From Kineosporia rhizophila (GTDB lineage: Bacteria > Actinomycetota > Actinomycetes > Actinomycetales > Kineosporiaceae), in the NCBI RefSeq assembly GCF_021277265.1, contig NZ_JAJSOH010000003.1, positions 248,001 to 312,000 of the forward strand: DNA of 64,000 nt. The letters run 5' to 3'. Positions 9,580 to 17,970 of the stretch are shown in pieces. Positions within the stretch are counted from its first letter, which is position 1; every line of letters begins with the position of its first letter. The translations under genes and the position numbers were made by a program. The notes beneath the pieces are model-generated. The model did no database searches. It saw only the letters and a list, made by a program, of their open reading frames with translations, and was not told the origin of the DNA.

Positions 9580-9610
9580 ACGCTAGAAGCTCAACTCGAC
9601 TTGAGGTCAA
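9580..9610 (-). promoter_or_regulatory. MerR/SoxR-type promoter upstream of sodA
   Basis: On the minus strand, TTGACC (9605-9610) and TAGCGT (9580-9585) are separated by exactly 19 bases. The spacer region holds a dyad, CCTCAAGTCGAGTTGAGC (9589-9606), close to the classical SoxR/MerR dyad built on CTCAA and TTGAG half-sites. Over-long 19-bp spacers with a central dyad are the hallmark of promoters untwisted by MerR-family activators. The start codon lies about 32 bases past the predicted transcription start. The -35 element overlaps the stop codon of the upstream regulator gene. Confidence 0.6.
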
Positions 9611-10455
9611 GGGGCTCGGGGGGCGAACTGCTGCTGCCCGAGAACGGCCAGCAGGGCCAGCTTCTCGCTGGCCTCGGTGCGCGGGGCGGCGGTGAGCACC
9701 AGCAGGGTCTGGCCCTGGTCCTCGGTGAACAGGGCCTGGCAGTCCAGTTCGATCCGGCCGACCTCGGGGTGCAGGAGCACCTTGTGGTCGGCGAAGCGCC
9801 GGGCCACCTCGTGCCGCTGCCACAGTTCGGTGAACTCGGAACTGACCTTGTGCAGGGCCCGCACCAGAGCCCCGGCGCGGGAGTGCTCCCCGCCCAGGCC
9901 GTAGCTGGCCCGCAGGCCGGAGACCAGCGCGCGGGCCTGGTGGTCGTGGTCGCCGGGCTCGTACACCTCGCGCTCGGCCGGGTCGGTGAACCACCGGTAG
10001 ATGCCGCTGCGGGCCAGCCCGGTGTGCTTCGACTGGTCGCCGTGCAGGGCCAGGGAGAGGTGGTTCTGGACCAGGGTCTCGCTCAGGCTCGACAGGATCA
10101 GGGCGGGGGTGTTGTCGAGCCGGTCCATCACCCGCAGCAACCCCGGGGCCACGTGCGTGTCCAGGGGGCTGCGGTCCGGGGCGGACTGACCGGCCAGCCG
10201 GTACAGGTAGTCGCGCTCGTCGTTGTCCAGGCGCAGGGCCCGGGCCAGCGAGGCCAGCATCTGCTCGGAGGGCTGCCGGCTGCGGGCCTGCTCCAGGCGC
10301 ACGTAGTAGTCGGTGGACATTCCGGCCAGCAGGGCCACCTCGTCCCGGCGCAGGCCCGCAGTACGCCGGCGGGGGCCCGTGCTGAGGCCGACGTCCTCGG
10401 GACGCAGACCGTCGCGGCGGGTGCGCAGGAACTCGGCCAGGGTGGTGCGATCCAT
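9607..10455 (-). CDS. XRE-family regulator with MmyB-like ligand domain
   Basis: A 282-residue transcription regulator. Residues about 1-90 are an XRE helix-turn-helix with the phrase [20 protein letters not shown] typical of this group. The C-terminal two thirds is the MmyB-like domain, a PAS-like fold thought to bind a small hydrophobic ligand. It is divergent from the short-chain dehydrogenase at 10558, the usual arrangement for this type, so it probably controls that gene and itself. Two further regulators of this type lie at 33994 and 59876. Confidence 0.88.
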   Translation of the reverse strand: MDRTTLAEFLRTRRDGLRPEDVGLSTGPRRRTAGLRRDEVALLAGMSTDYYVRLEQARSRQPSEQMLASLARALRLDNDERDYLYRLAGQSAPDRSPLDTHVAPGLLRVMDRLDNTPALILSSLSETLVQNHLSLALHGDQSKHTGLARSGIYRWFTDPAEREVYEPGDHDHQARALVSGLRASYGLGGEHSRAGALVRALHKVSSEFTELWQRHEVARRFADHKVLLHPEVGRIELDCQALFTEDQGQTLLVLTAAPRTEASEKLALLAVLGQQQFAPRAP

Positions 10456-10476
10456 GCCCTCACCATCTCGCAGCTA

Positions 10477-10500
10477 CGCGGGCCGAAACAGGGACCCGCG
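10477..10500. promoter_or_regulatory. Candidate operator between XRE regulator and SDR
   Basis: CGCGGG (10477-10482) and CCCGCG (10495-10500) form an inverted repeat across 12 bases in the 102-base divergent gap. The spacer contains CAGGGAC. The same CAGGGAC occurs in the divergent gap of the second XRE/SDR pair near 33950. This is a candidate site only. Confidence 0.3.
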
Positions 10501-10557
10501 GTCCTACGAAACGAAGTCCTCTCCCGCCGTCCGGGCCGCCGCAGCAGGCTGACGGCC

Positions 10558-11301
10558 ATGAACATCAGCGGAAACACCATCTTCGTCCCCGGCGCCACCT
10601 CCGGTATCGGCCTCGCCCTGGCCCTGCGGCTGCAGGCCGAGGGCAACACCGTCGTGATCGGCGGGCGCCGCACCGAACTGCTGGCCGAACTGGCCGACAA
10701 GCACGGTCTGGCCACCGTCACCGTGGACACCACCGACCCGGCCTCGGTGCTGGCCGCCCGCGACGAGGTGCTGCGCCGGCACCCGGACCTGAACGTCCTG
10801 ATCGCGATGGCCGGGATCATGCTGGTCGAGGACGTGACGTCGGAGCAGTTCCTGGCCGGGGCCGAGCGCATCGTCGAGACGAACGTGCTGGGCCCGCTGC
10901 GCCTGGTCTCGGCCTTCGTCGGGCACCTGCAGACCCGCCCGCAGGCCGCGGTGCTCACCGTCTCCTCGGGCCTGGCGTTCACGCCGCTGGCCTTCACGCC
11001 GACCTACAACGGCTCGAAGGCCTTCGTGCACGCCTTCAGCGAGACCATCCGGCTGCAGCTGGCCGCCACCTCGGTCCAGGTGATCGAGCTGGTGCCGCCG
11101 GCTGTGCGCACCGAACTGCTGCCCGGCGGCTCGGACGTGGAGCAGTACATGCCGCTGGACGACTACGTGAACGAGACCGTGGCGCTGCTGCAGTCCCAGC
11201 CGCAGGCCAAGGAGATCCTCGTCGAGACGGTCAAGTTCCTGCGCTTCTCCGAGGTCGAGGGCCGCTACGACGCGGCGGTGACGGCCCTTAATCATCACTG
11301 A
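10558..11301 (+). CDS. Short-chain dehydrogenase/reductase (DltE-like)
   Basis: A 247-residue Rossmann-fold oxidoreductase. The nucleotide loop is VPGATSGIGLALA; an arginine pair after the second strand (GGRRTE) suggests NADP(H). The catalytic Ser is in TVSSGLA and the Tyr/Lys pair is YNGSK. It resembles the DltE/YdfG-like SDR group, whose substrates are mostly unknown. I use ATG 10558; the frame is open far upstream only because of base composition. It is divergent from an XRE regulator. Confidence 0.82.
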   Translation: MNISGNTIFVPGATSGIGLALALRLQAEGNTVVIGGRRTELLAELADKHGLATVTVDTTDPASVLAARDEVLRRHPDLNVLIAMAGIMLVEDVTSEQFLAGAERIVETNVLGPLRLVSAFVGHLQTRPQAAVLTVSSGLAFTPLAFTPTYNGSKAFVHAFSETIRLQLAATSVQVIELVPPAVRTELLPGGSDVEQYMPLDDYVNETVALLQSQPQAKEILVETVKFLRFSEVEGRYDAAVTALNHH

Positions 11302-13018
11302 CTGACTTTGCGGGTGAGCCAGGTCGAGCTCGGCCGCTGGAGAAGTGCGGTTCCCTCGGCGTGGGCCCAGGTCTGGTAGTCGCTGGAGTACAGGCGTTCA
11401 CCCACCCAGTGGTACCTCTCGGCGGCCGCAGCGGGCTTGTGGGGGACGAAGTTCGCTGCGTCGTCGGTGCTTCCGCTCCCGTCGTAGCGGGCCACCGTGG
11501 GATAGGGGTACAACGGACGGGTGCGGGTGCCGGCCGAGGCGACCACCCGGGCCGGGGCCTGGCCGTTCTCGGCCCAGGCCATCACCGGGCTGAGAATGTC
11601 GAAGGTGTTGGGGCCCTCGCCCCCTCCGCAGTGGGCCACGCCGGGGAACAGGTACAGCTTGGTGAAGGACTCCACGGTGCGCGGGCCCATCGCCTCGCGC
11701 ATGGCGTCGTAGTAGGCCAGCGTCGAACTCGGCGCGATGTGCTGGTCGTTCCAGCCGTGCCAGAGCACGAGTTTGCCGCCGCTGCTGCGGAATTCGCTCA
11801 GGTCCGGGTCCAGGGCCGACATGTAGGCGGACGACTGCACGGTCTTCCAGAACTCGGTCGCCGTGAACTTCAGGTCGCTCAGCTGGAAGTCGGGGTCCTG
11901 GGCGCCCGGGAAGGCCAGGTAGCGCAGGTACGAGAGGGCGAAGTTCTCGCTCGCGACGCGCTGACCTGGGCGGCGGGAACGAACAGTGTCCACTCCAGTT
12001 CGGATCCCCACTCGTGCCCGACGGCCGGTTCCAGACGGCGGCCTTTCGCGTCGGTGGCCCCGTCATGCAGACGGCGCACCACGTTCGCCTCGGCCTTGCT
12101 CAGGCAGCCACTGGGATCCTGCCCATCACGACAGACAATTGAGGACGGGTCGAAAGCGCACCTACGGGGGTCGTCGATCACGCCGTCCTTGACGCCGTCA
12201 ATGGCGTCGCACGTGGCCAGCACCGCGGTGTGGATCAGCGGGAGTTTCCCGGCCAGCAAAATGTACTTGCCGTCGGCGTCGAGGTTGGCGACCACGTTCC
12301 AGGCGTGGTGGTAGGTGTTCTGTACGGCCATGTTGTTGGCCGGGGCACCCGCGGCGATGCCGTCGAAGTCGTCGGGGAAGCGCTGGGCCTCCATCAGGGC
12401 TTCGCGGCCGCCGTCGGAGCAGCCGGTGAAGTACGAGTAGGCGATCTTGTGGTGGTAGAAGCGGGTGATCACCGCCTTGGCCACTACGCTGGTGAGATGC
12501 ACGCTGCGGTAGGCGAAGTCGATCTGCGCCTGCGGGTTGGCCAGGGCCCAGGAGCCGTCCGGCTGCCCCTGGTGGCCCATGTCGGTGGTGGCGCTGGCCA
12601 CCGTGCCGTCGCGCACCGGCGGGCAGGTGGAGGCCTGGGTGAAGTTGATGTTCGCGCTGCCGCACAGGCCGCCGCAGCCGGTCTGCACGTAGCGCTGGGT
12701 CCAGCCGTTCACCGGCAGCCGCAGCACGATCGTGCTGGCGGGGGCGATGGTGCCGCGCACCTCGCAGTACGGGGCGGCGGTGCCGGTGGTGACGACGGCC
12801 GCCGACTGCCAGGTCACTTTCGTTCCCGCGGCCCGGTCCACGTCCAGTTCGGTGACGTCCGCGCAGTCCATGGCCGGGGGCAGGGCCTTGAGGTCGGACG
12901 ATTCGGCCTGTGCGGTGGCGGTATTCAAGGCCGACAAGGAGACGGTGGTCAGCACCAGCGCGGCGGTCAGGGCGAGGCGGCGAACCGCTCGTGGGCCGAA
13001 GATCGGAAACCGGTGCAT
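11295..13018 (-). pseudogene. Secreted tannase/feruloyl-esterase-family hydrolase, frameshifted
   Basis: The tannase/feruloyl esterase family hydrolyses esters of gallate or hydroxycinnamates outside the cell. The reading begins at 13018 with a signal peptide (hydrophobic stretch ending near TATAQAES). It carries the nucleophile motif TGCSDGGR, the acid in HGWNDQHIAP and the base in GVAHCGGG. The cysteines beside Ser and His fit the CS-D-HC arrangement known for this family. The N-terminal frame runs to WTLFVPAAQV. The C-terminal frame resumes at VASENFALSYLRYLAF, which requires a one-base shift near 11955-11975. Restored length is about 570 residues, normal for the family. The only catalytic residue in the first frame is Ser, so the gene as written is not functional. 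It diverges from the GntR gene across a shared operator. Confidence 0.8.
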
Positions 13019-13087
13019 GAAGGCCTCCTCGTGGGCGCCGTCGCCCAGTTCGGTCTGGTTCCAGCGACCGTAACCGCCGTGCGGAGA

Positions 13088-13123
13088 TTGTTACAAGTAG
13101 TGTGGACACGATTGTTGACAGTT
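13088..13123. promoter_or_regulatory. GntR operator in the tannase/gntR divergent region
   Basis: Two related inverted repeats lie here. TTGT-T-ACAA is at 13088-13096, and GATTGTTGACAGTT is at 13110-13123. The second matches 11 of 14 bases of the perfect palindrome GATTGTTGACAATC found in the operon promoter at 14499-14512, and both are preceded by CAC. Such TTGT/ACAA half-sites suit a GntR-FadR-type dimer. The site could control both the regulator and the tannase gene. Confidence 0.6.
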
Positions 13124-13146
13124 TCTGGACAGGCTCAGGAGGGGTA

Positions 13147-13797
13147 GTGGCGACGGACTACGAGGGCGCCGCCGGCACGCAGGTGGCCGGCCAGGCTCTG
13201 CGCGAGGCCATCGGCCGGGGTGACCTGGCGCCCGGTCAGCGGCTGGTCGAGGCGGAGCTGGCCGAGCTGCACGGGGTCACCCGGGCCAGCCTGCGAGCGG
13301 CGCTGATCGACCTCACCGCCGAGGGGCTGGTGGAGCGCATCCCCAACCGTGGGGCGCGGGTGCGGGTGGTCTCGGTGGCCGAGGCGGTGGCCATCACCGA
13401 GTGCCGGATGGTCCTGGAGGGCCTGTGCGCGGCGCGGGCGGCCCGGCTCGCCACCGACGCCGAGGTCGAGTCGCTGCTGGAGATCGGGGGCCGGATGCGG
13501 GCGGCGGTCACCGGTGGTGAGCCGGTGAAGTACTCCGAGCACAACCGCGAACTGCACCGCCGCATCCGGGAGATCGCCGATCAGCCGGTGGCGGCGTCCG
13601 TGCTCGATCGCCTGAACGCCCAGCTGGTGCGCTTCCAGTTCCGGCTCTCGCTGCGCCCCGGCCGCCCGCAGGTCTCGCTGGGCGAGCACCTGGCCATCAT
13701 CGACGCGATCGCGGCCCGGGACCCGGAGGCGGCCGAGGCGGCTGCGCGCGCCCACCTGAGCAGTGTCATCGCCGCCCTGCAGGAGAGCGAAGGCTGA
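13147..13797 (+). CDS. GntR-family (FadR/FCD) transcription regulator
   Basis: A regulator of about 216 residues with an N-terminal winged helix (LREAIGRGDLAPGQRLVEAE, then HGVTRASLRAAL) and a C-terminal FCD ligand domain. Histidines in SEHNRELHRRI, LGEHLAIID and AHLSSVI match the FCD metal/ligand site. I start at GTG 13147, four bases after AGGAGG; an upstream GTG at 13102 would lie inside the operator. The ligand is probably an aromatic acid or ring-cleavage product of the adjacent pathway, by inference from the shared operator. Confidence 0.85.
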   Translation: MATDYEGAAGTQVAGQALREAIGRGDLAPGQRLVEAELAELHGVTRASLRAALIDLTAEGLVERIPNRGARVRVVSVAEAVAITECRMVLEGLCAARAARLATDAEVESLLEIGGRMRAAVTGGEPVKYSEHNRELHRRIREIADQPVAASVLDRLNAQLVRFQFRLSLRPGRPQVSLGEHLAIIDAIAARDPEAAEAAARAHLSSVIAALQESEG

Positions 13798-13818
13798 CCC
13801 GCACCCGGCGCTACGACG

Positions 13819-14427
13819 CTACGACGAGCGATCGATGCGGTAGACAACGTGGGTGGCCAGGGGTGAGGCCGCCACGTCGACGGGCTCGGCCCTGAATTCG
13901 CGGACGCCGTCGAAGAGCCGCTCGCCGCTGCCCAGCAGCACGGGGGCGGTGCTGAGCATGATCTCGTCGATGATCCCGCGCTGCAGGCCCTGCCGGACGG
14001 CGCTCGCCCCGCCGGCGATGGTGACGGTCTGCTCGCCGGCTGCGGCCTCCGCTTGCTCGAGTGCCTCGTCGAAGTCGCTGACGAAGTGGAAGGTGGTGCC
14101 GCCCGCCATCTCGATCGGTTCGTGCGGGTGGTGGGTGAGGACGAAGACGGGTGCGTGGTAGGGCGGCTCGTCACCCCACCAGCCGCGCCAGTCGGAGTCG
14201 CCCCACTCGCCGCGGACCGGCCCGTACATGTTGCGGCCCATGACGAAGGCGCCGCGCGGTCCCATGAGCCGCTGGTTCATGCGGCGGTCGGCGTCGTTCG
14301 TGGGCTCGCCGAGGTGCCAGCGGTGCACCTCGATCCCGTTGGTGCCGAGCGGGTTCTCCTGGCTCTGGTCCGGGCCGGCGACGAAGCCGTCGAGGGAGAT
14401 GGACAGGTGTGCGGTGACAAGAGACAT
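13819..14427 (-). CDS. Dihydrofolate-reductase-fold (RibD C-terminal) protein
   Basis: A 202-residue protein of the RibD_C/DHFR-like family, opening with MSLVTAHLSISLDGFVAGPD and carrying FVMGRNMYGPV and TIAGGASAVRQGL, the usual fold motifs. Members bind NADPH but most actinobacterial copies have no assigned substrate. It lies between the GntR gene and the aromatic operon on the opposite strand and has no obvious role in that pathway. A paralog is at 50046. Confidence 0.78.
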   Translation of the reverse strand: MSLVTAHLSISLDGFVAGPDQSQENPLGTNGIEVHRWHLGEPTNDADRRMNQRLMGPRGAFVMGRNMYGPVRGEWGDSDWRGWWGDEPPYHAPVFVLTHHPHEPIEMAGGTTFHFVSDFDEALEQAEAAAGEQTVTIAGGASAVRQGLQRGIIDEIMLSTAPVLLGSGERLFDGVREFRAEPVDVAASPLATHVVYRIDRSS

Positions 14428-14491
14428 GCCCTTGCAGACTGCGGCCGGCCGCCGATCTCATCGCACCCTCTGCGCACTGTCGAACAAATGG

Positions 14492-14520
14492 TTGACACGA
14501 TTGTTGACAATCTCTAGCGT
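14492..14520 (+). promoter_or_regulatory. Promoter of the aromatic operon with embedded GntR operator
   Basis: TTGACA (14492-14497) and TAGCGT (14515-14520) are spaced 17 bases, a good vegetative promoter. Between them lies the perfect 14-base palindrome GATTGTTGACAATC (14499-14512). A repressor bound there would block RNA polymerase. The same motif lies upstream of the GntR gene at 13110. AGGAGGAG at 14551-14558 is the ribosome binding site of the first gene. Confidence 0.65.
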
Positions 14521-14560
14521 TCGCAGCGAACCCCCGGGCGCGTCCACTCAAGGAGGAGCT

Positions 14561-15580
14561 ATGCACCCCCAGGTATCCCGAGCCCTCTCAGCCGCTGCCG
14601 GCACCGGACGAGGGCGGATCTCGCACAAGGCTCTGCTGGCCGGTGGACTGGCCACGGCACTCCTGCTGGCCGCCTGCGGCAGTGACGACTCCGGCGACGC
14701 GGGCTCTTCGGAGGACGGCACCACCGACATCTCCGTCGGGGCCATCCCGATCGTCGACGTGGCCCCGCTGTACCTCGGCGTCGAGAAGGGCTTCTTCGAC
14801 CAGCAGGGCCTGAAGCTCAAGATCGAGACCGCCCAGGGCGGGGCCGCCATCGTGCCCGGCGTGGTCAGCGACCAGTTCCAGTTCGGCTTCAGCAACACCA
14901 CCTCGCTGCTGCTCGCCGCCTCGAAAGGGCTTCCGCTGAAGGTGGTCACCTCCGGGGTCGCCACCACCGGCAAGGACGGGGCCGACTTCGGGGCCGTCGT
15001 GGTGGCCGAGGGCAGCGCGGTGAAGACCGCCGCCGACCTGGCCGGCAAGCGGGTCGCGGTCAACACCCTGAACAACATCAACACCACCACGGTGAACAAG
15101 GCGGTGCGCGACGCCGGGGGTGACCCCAGCGGGATCAGCTACGTGGAACTGCCCTTCCCCGACATCCCGGCCGCCATCGCCAAGGGCGACGTCGACGCCG
15201 GACAGGTCGTCGAGCCGTTCCTGACCGTGGCCCAGAACCAGGGAATGCGGCAGGTGGCGTCCAACTACGTGGCCACCCACCCCGAACTGACCATCGCCGC
15301 GTACTTCACCTCCGCCAACTACGCCAAGGCCAACGCGGAGACCGTCACCAAGTTCACCACCGCGATGAACGAGTCGCTGGCCTACGCCGACAGCCACCCG
15401 GACGAGGCCCGGGCGATCCTCAGCACCTACACCGAGATCGACCCCGCCGTGCAGGAAGCCGTCACCCTGCCCAAGTGGCCCAGCCAGGTCAGCGAGGAGT
15501 CGGTGAACGCGCTGTCCGAACTGGCCGTGCAGGACAAGCTGATCACCTCCGCCCCCGACATCTCCCAGCTGCTGCCGTGA
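14561..15580 (+). CDS. ABC importer substrate-binding lipoprotein (NMT1/SsuA type)
   Basis: First gene of the operon, 339 residues. A hydrophobic segment ends in the lipobox LLLAAC, with Cys39 as lipidation site, so the protein is anchored outside the membrane. The mature part is an NMT1/SsuA-like binding protein (VDVAPLYLGVEKGFFDQQGL). Relatives bind sulfonates, taurine, thiamine precursors or aromatic acids such as phthalate. Given the downstream ring-cleavage genes, an aromatic carboxylate such as gallate is the likely cargo. That is inference from context. The ATG follows AGGAGGAG by two bases. Confidence 0.88.
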   Translation: MHPQVSRALSAAAGTGRGRISHKALLAGGLATALLLAACGSDDSGDAGSSEDGTTDISVGAIPIVDVAPLYLGVEKGFFDQQGLKLKIETAQGGAAIVPGVVSDQFQFGFSNTTSLLLAASKGLPLKVVTSGVATTGKDGADFGAVVVAEGSAVKTAADLAGKRVAVNTLNNINTTTVNKAVRDAGGDPSGISYVELPFPDIPAAIAKGDVDAGQVVEPFLTVAQNQGMRQVASNYVATHPELTIAAYFTSANYAKANAETVTKFTTAMNESLAYADSHPDEARAILSTYTEIDPAVQEAVTLPKWPSQVSEESVNALSELAVQDKLITSAPDISQLLP

Positions 15581-16350
15581 ACCGCTGGGCCCGGGCCGGG
15601 CTCGGCGTGCTCGGCCTGGTGATCGTCGCCGCCGTCGTGGAGGTGCTGCCACGCAGCGGCCTGGTCGACCGGGACTACCTGCCCCCGGCCAGCGACATGG
15701 CCTCCGCCCTGGGCACGCTGGTGCAGGAGAGTTCCTTCTGGACGGCGCTCGGCGACACGATGCGCGGCTGGGCCCTGGGCCTGGCCGTGGCGATGCTGAT
15801 CGGCGTGAGCGGCGGCATCGTCATCGGATCCGTGCCCGTGCTCAGGGAGTTCACCGCCTCGACGATCGAGTTCCTGCGGCCGATCCCCTCGGTGGCCCTG
15901 ATCCCGCTGGTCGTCCTCATCTTCGGCAGCCGGCCGCAGTCCGCACTGACCCTGGTGGTGTACGCGGCCACCTGGCAGATCCTCATGCAGGTGCTCTACG
16001 GCGTGGCCGACGTGGACCCGGTGGCCCGGGACACCGCCCGCTCGTACCGGTTCTCGCGCTGGAGCATCGCCCGCAACGTGGTCTGGCCGACCGCCCTGCC
16101 CTACGTGGTCACCGGTTTCCGGCTGGCCGCGGCGGTCGCGCTGATCCTGGAGATCACCGCCGAACTGGTGATCGGGGTGCCCGGGCTGGGCAAGACCATC
16201 GGGGTCGCCCAGTCCTCCGGCGCCGTGTCTCAGACGTACGCCCTGGTCATCGCGGTGGGCCTGATCGGGGTCCTGGTGAACCTGGCCGCCCGCACGGCCG
16301 AGCGCAGGGTGCTGCGCTGGCACCCGTCGATCCGGAGGGAAACGGCATGA
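15577..16350 (+). CDS. ABC importer permease, SsuC/TauC type (first)
   Basis: A 257-residue integral membrane permease with about six hydrophobic segments. It has the ATPase-docking EAA-like loop DTARSYRFSRWSIARNVVWP and the following PYVVTGFRLA. The GTG start overlaps the stop of the binding-protein gene (GTGA), which indicates translational coupling. It would pair with the next permease as a heterodimer, since two different permease genes are present. Confidence 0.88.
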   Translation: MNRWARAGLGVLGLVIVAAVVEVLPRSGLVDRDYLPPASDMASALGTLVQESSFWTALGDTMRGWALGLAVAMLIGVSGGIVIGSVPVLREFTASTIEFLRPIPSVALIPLVVLIFGSRPQSALTLVVYAATWQILMQVLYGVADVDPVARDTARSYRFSRWSIARNVVWPTALPYVVTGFRLAAAVALILEITAELVIGVPGLGKTIGVAQSSGAVSQTYALVIAVGLIGVLVNLAARTAERRVLRWHPSIRRETA

Positions 16351-17126
16351 GGAAGCTTGCGCGGTCGGTGTCGGCCGCCCTCCTGCTGCCCGTCGTCCTG
16401 CTGAGCGTCTGGTGGATCGTCACCGCCGACAGCACGAACTTCTTCTGGCCGCCGCTGCGCGACATCCTCGGCACGTTCGGCGAGACCTGGATGCACGGGC
16501 GCATTTCCACCGATGTCTTGCCCAGCGTCACCCGGCTGGCGGTCGGCTATCTGCTGGCCCTGGTCCTGGGTGTCACCGCCGGCCTGTTCATCGGCCTGTC
16601 GGCCGTGCTGCGGGCCCTGAGCGAGCCGGCGCTGGAGTTCTTCCGGGCCGTCCCGCCCCCGGTCCTGGTGCCGATCATCGCCCTGTTCACCGGCTACACC
16701 GGGGCCACCTCCAAGATCGTCACGATCGCGCTCGGCTGCCTGTGGCCGGTCCTGCTCAACACGGTCGAGGGGGTGCGAGCGGTGGACGAGGTACTGCTGG
16801 ACACCGCCCGCAGCTACCGGATGAGCCGGCGCAGCACCCTGGTCCACGTCATCCTGCGCAGCGCCAGCCCGCAGATCGCCGCCGGGGCCCGGCAGGGCCT
16901 GTCCATCGCCGTCATCCTCATGGTGATCAGTGAGATGTTCGGCGCCAACCACGGTCTGGGCGCCAGCGTCGTGCAGTTCCAGCGCAGCTTCGCCGTGCCC
17001 CAGATGTGGACCGGGATCATCGTGCTCGGCCTGCTCGGCGTGACCCTGTCCGTGATCTTCCGCATCGTCGAGAACCGCGCGCTGGCCTGGTACCGGGGCC
17101 TGCGCCAGGCCGACCGAGGAGCCTGA
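16347..17126 (+). CDS. ABC importer permease, SsuC/TauC type (second)
   Basis: The second permease, 259 residues, overlaps the first by ATGA. Its coupling loop is DTARSYRMSRRSTLVHVILR, and several hydrophobic helices are clear. Two unequal permeases are less common in the SsuABC/TauABC group than a homodimer, but are known for aromatic-acid importers. The ATPase gene follows four bases after its stop. Confidence 0.87.
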   Translation: MRKLARSVSAALLLPVVLLSVWWIVTADSTNFFWPPLRDILGTFGETWMHGRISTDVLPSVTRLAVGYLLALVLGVTAGLFIGLSAVLRALSEPALEFFRAVPPPVLVPIIALFTGYTGATSKIVTIALGCLWPVLLNTVEGVRAVDEVLLDTARSYRMSRRSTLVHVILRSASPQIAAGARQGLSIAVILMVISEMFGANHGLGASVVQFQRSFAVPQMWTGIIVLGLLGVTLSVIFRIVENRALAWYRGLRQADRGA

Positions 17127-17130
17127 ACCG

Positions 17131-17970
17131 ATGGAAAAGACCGCCGAGAAGACCGTGCCGAAGAACCCGCCGGGCCGGCTGCCCGCCCTGGAGGTCGAGG
17201 GCCTGCACAAGGTCTACGACGGGCACGGCCGCCGGGTCGAGGCGATCCGCGACCTGACGTTCTCCGTGCAGCGCGGCGAACTGGTCTGCGTCGTCGGCCC
17301 TTCCGGGGCAGGCAAGACCACCCTGCTGCGCTGCATCGCCGGCCTGCTCGACTCCACCCGCGGCGAGGTCCGGCTGGACGGCCAGCGCGTGACCGGGCCG
17401 CCGCCGGGCATGGCCGTGGTCTTCCAGGAGTACGGGCGCAGCCTCTTCCCCTGGATGACGGTGCAGCAGAACGTGGAACGACCGCTGATCGAGAAAGGGC
17501 TGGGCAAGCAGGAACGCCGGCGGCTGGTCCAGGAGGCCGTGAACGCGGTCGGTCTGGGTGACAGCCTGGCGGCGCACCCGTGGCAGCTCTCGGGCGGTAT
17601 GCAGCAGCGGGTCGCCATCGCCCGGGCCGTCGCCTACGAGCCCTCCGTGCTGCTCATGGACGAGCCGTTCGCCGCCGTGGACGCCCAGACCCGGGCCGAC
17701 CTGGAAGACCTGGTGCGCTCGCTGTGGCAGCGTCTGGGGGTGACCGTCCTGTTCGTCACCCACGACATCGACGAGGCGATCTACCTGGGCCAGCGGGTGC
17801 TGGTGCTGTCCAACCGGCCCACGGTCGTCCTCGAGGACGTCACCGTCGACCTGCCCGACCAGCGCGACCAGCTGCAGACCCGTTCGGCGCCGCGGTTCGG
17901 GCAGTTGCGCGGGCACGTCTACGAACTGATTCAGAAGGCGAAACAGGGCTACCGGCCGGAGGAACGATGA
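17131..17970 (+). CDS. ABC importer ATP-binding protein, SsuB/TauB type
   Basis: A 279-residue ATPase that powers the importer. Walker A is GPSGAGKTT (residues 56-64), the Q-loop lies in VVFQEYGRSLFPW, the signature is LSGGMQQR and Walker B is VLLMDEPFAAVD, followed by the switch His in FVTHDIDEA. The aromatic Q-loop sequence is typical of nitrate/sulfonate/taurine/aromatic importers. The stop overlaps the start of the dioxygenase gene (ATGA), tying import to catabolism. Confidence 0.92.
   Translation: MEKTAEKTVPKNPPGRLPALEVEGLHKVYDGHGRRVEAIRDLTFSVQRGELVCVVGPSGAGKTTLLRCIAGLLDSTRGEVRLDGQRVTGPPPGMAVVFQEYGRSLFPWMTVQQNVERPLIEKGLGKQERRRLVQEAVNAVGLGDSLAAHPWQLSGGMQQRVAIARAVAYEPSVLLMDEPFAAVDAQTRADLEDLVRSLWQRLGVTVLFVTHDIDEAIYLGQRVLVLSNRPTVVLEDVTVDLPDQRDQLQTRSAPRFGQLRGHVYELIQKAKQGYRPEER

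Noticed and set aside
15577..17970. Reading the ABC importer as a sulfonate or taurine transporter
   Set aside because: The proteins resemble SsuABC/TauABC, but there is no sulfonate monooxygenase or taurine dioxygenase gene, and the operon continues by overlapping codons into ring-cleavage genes.
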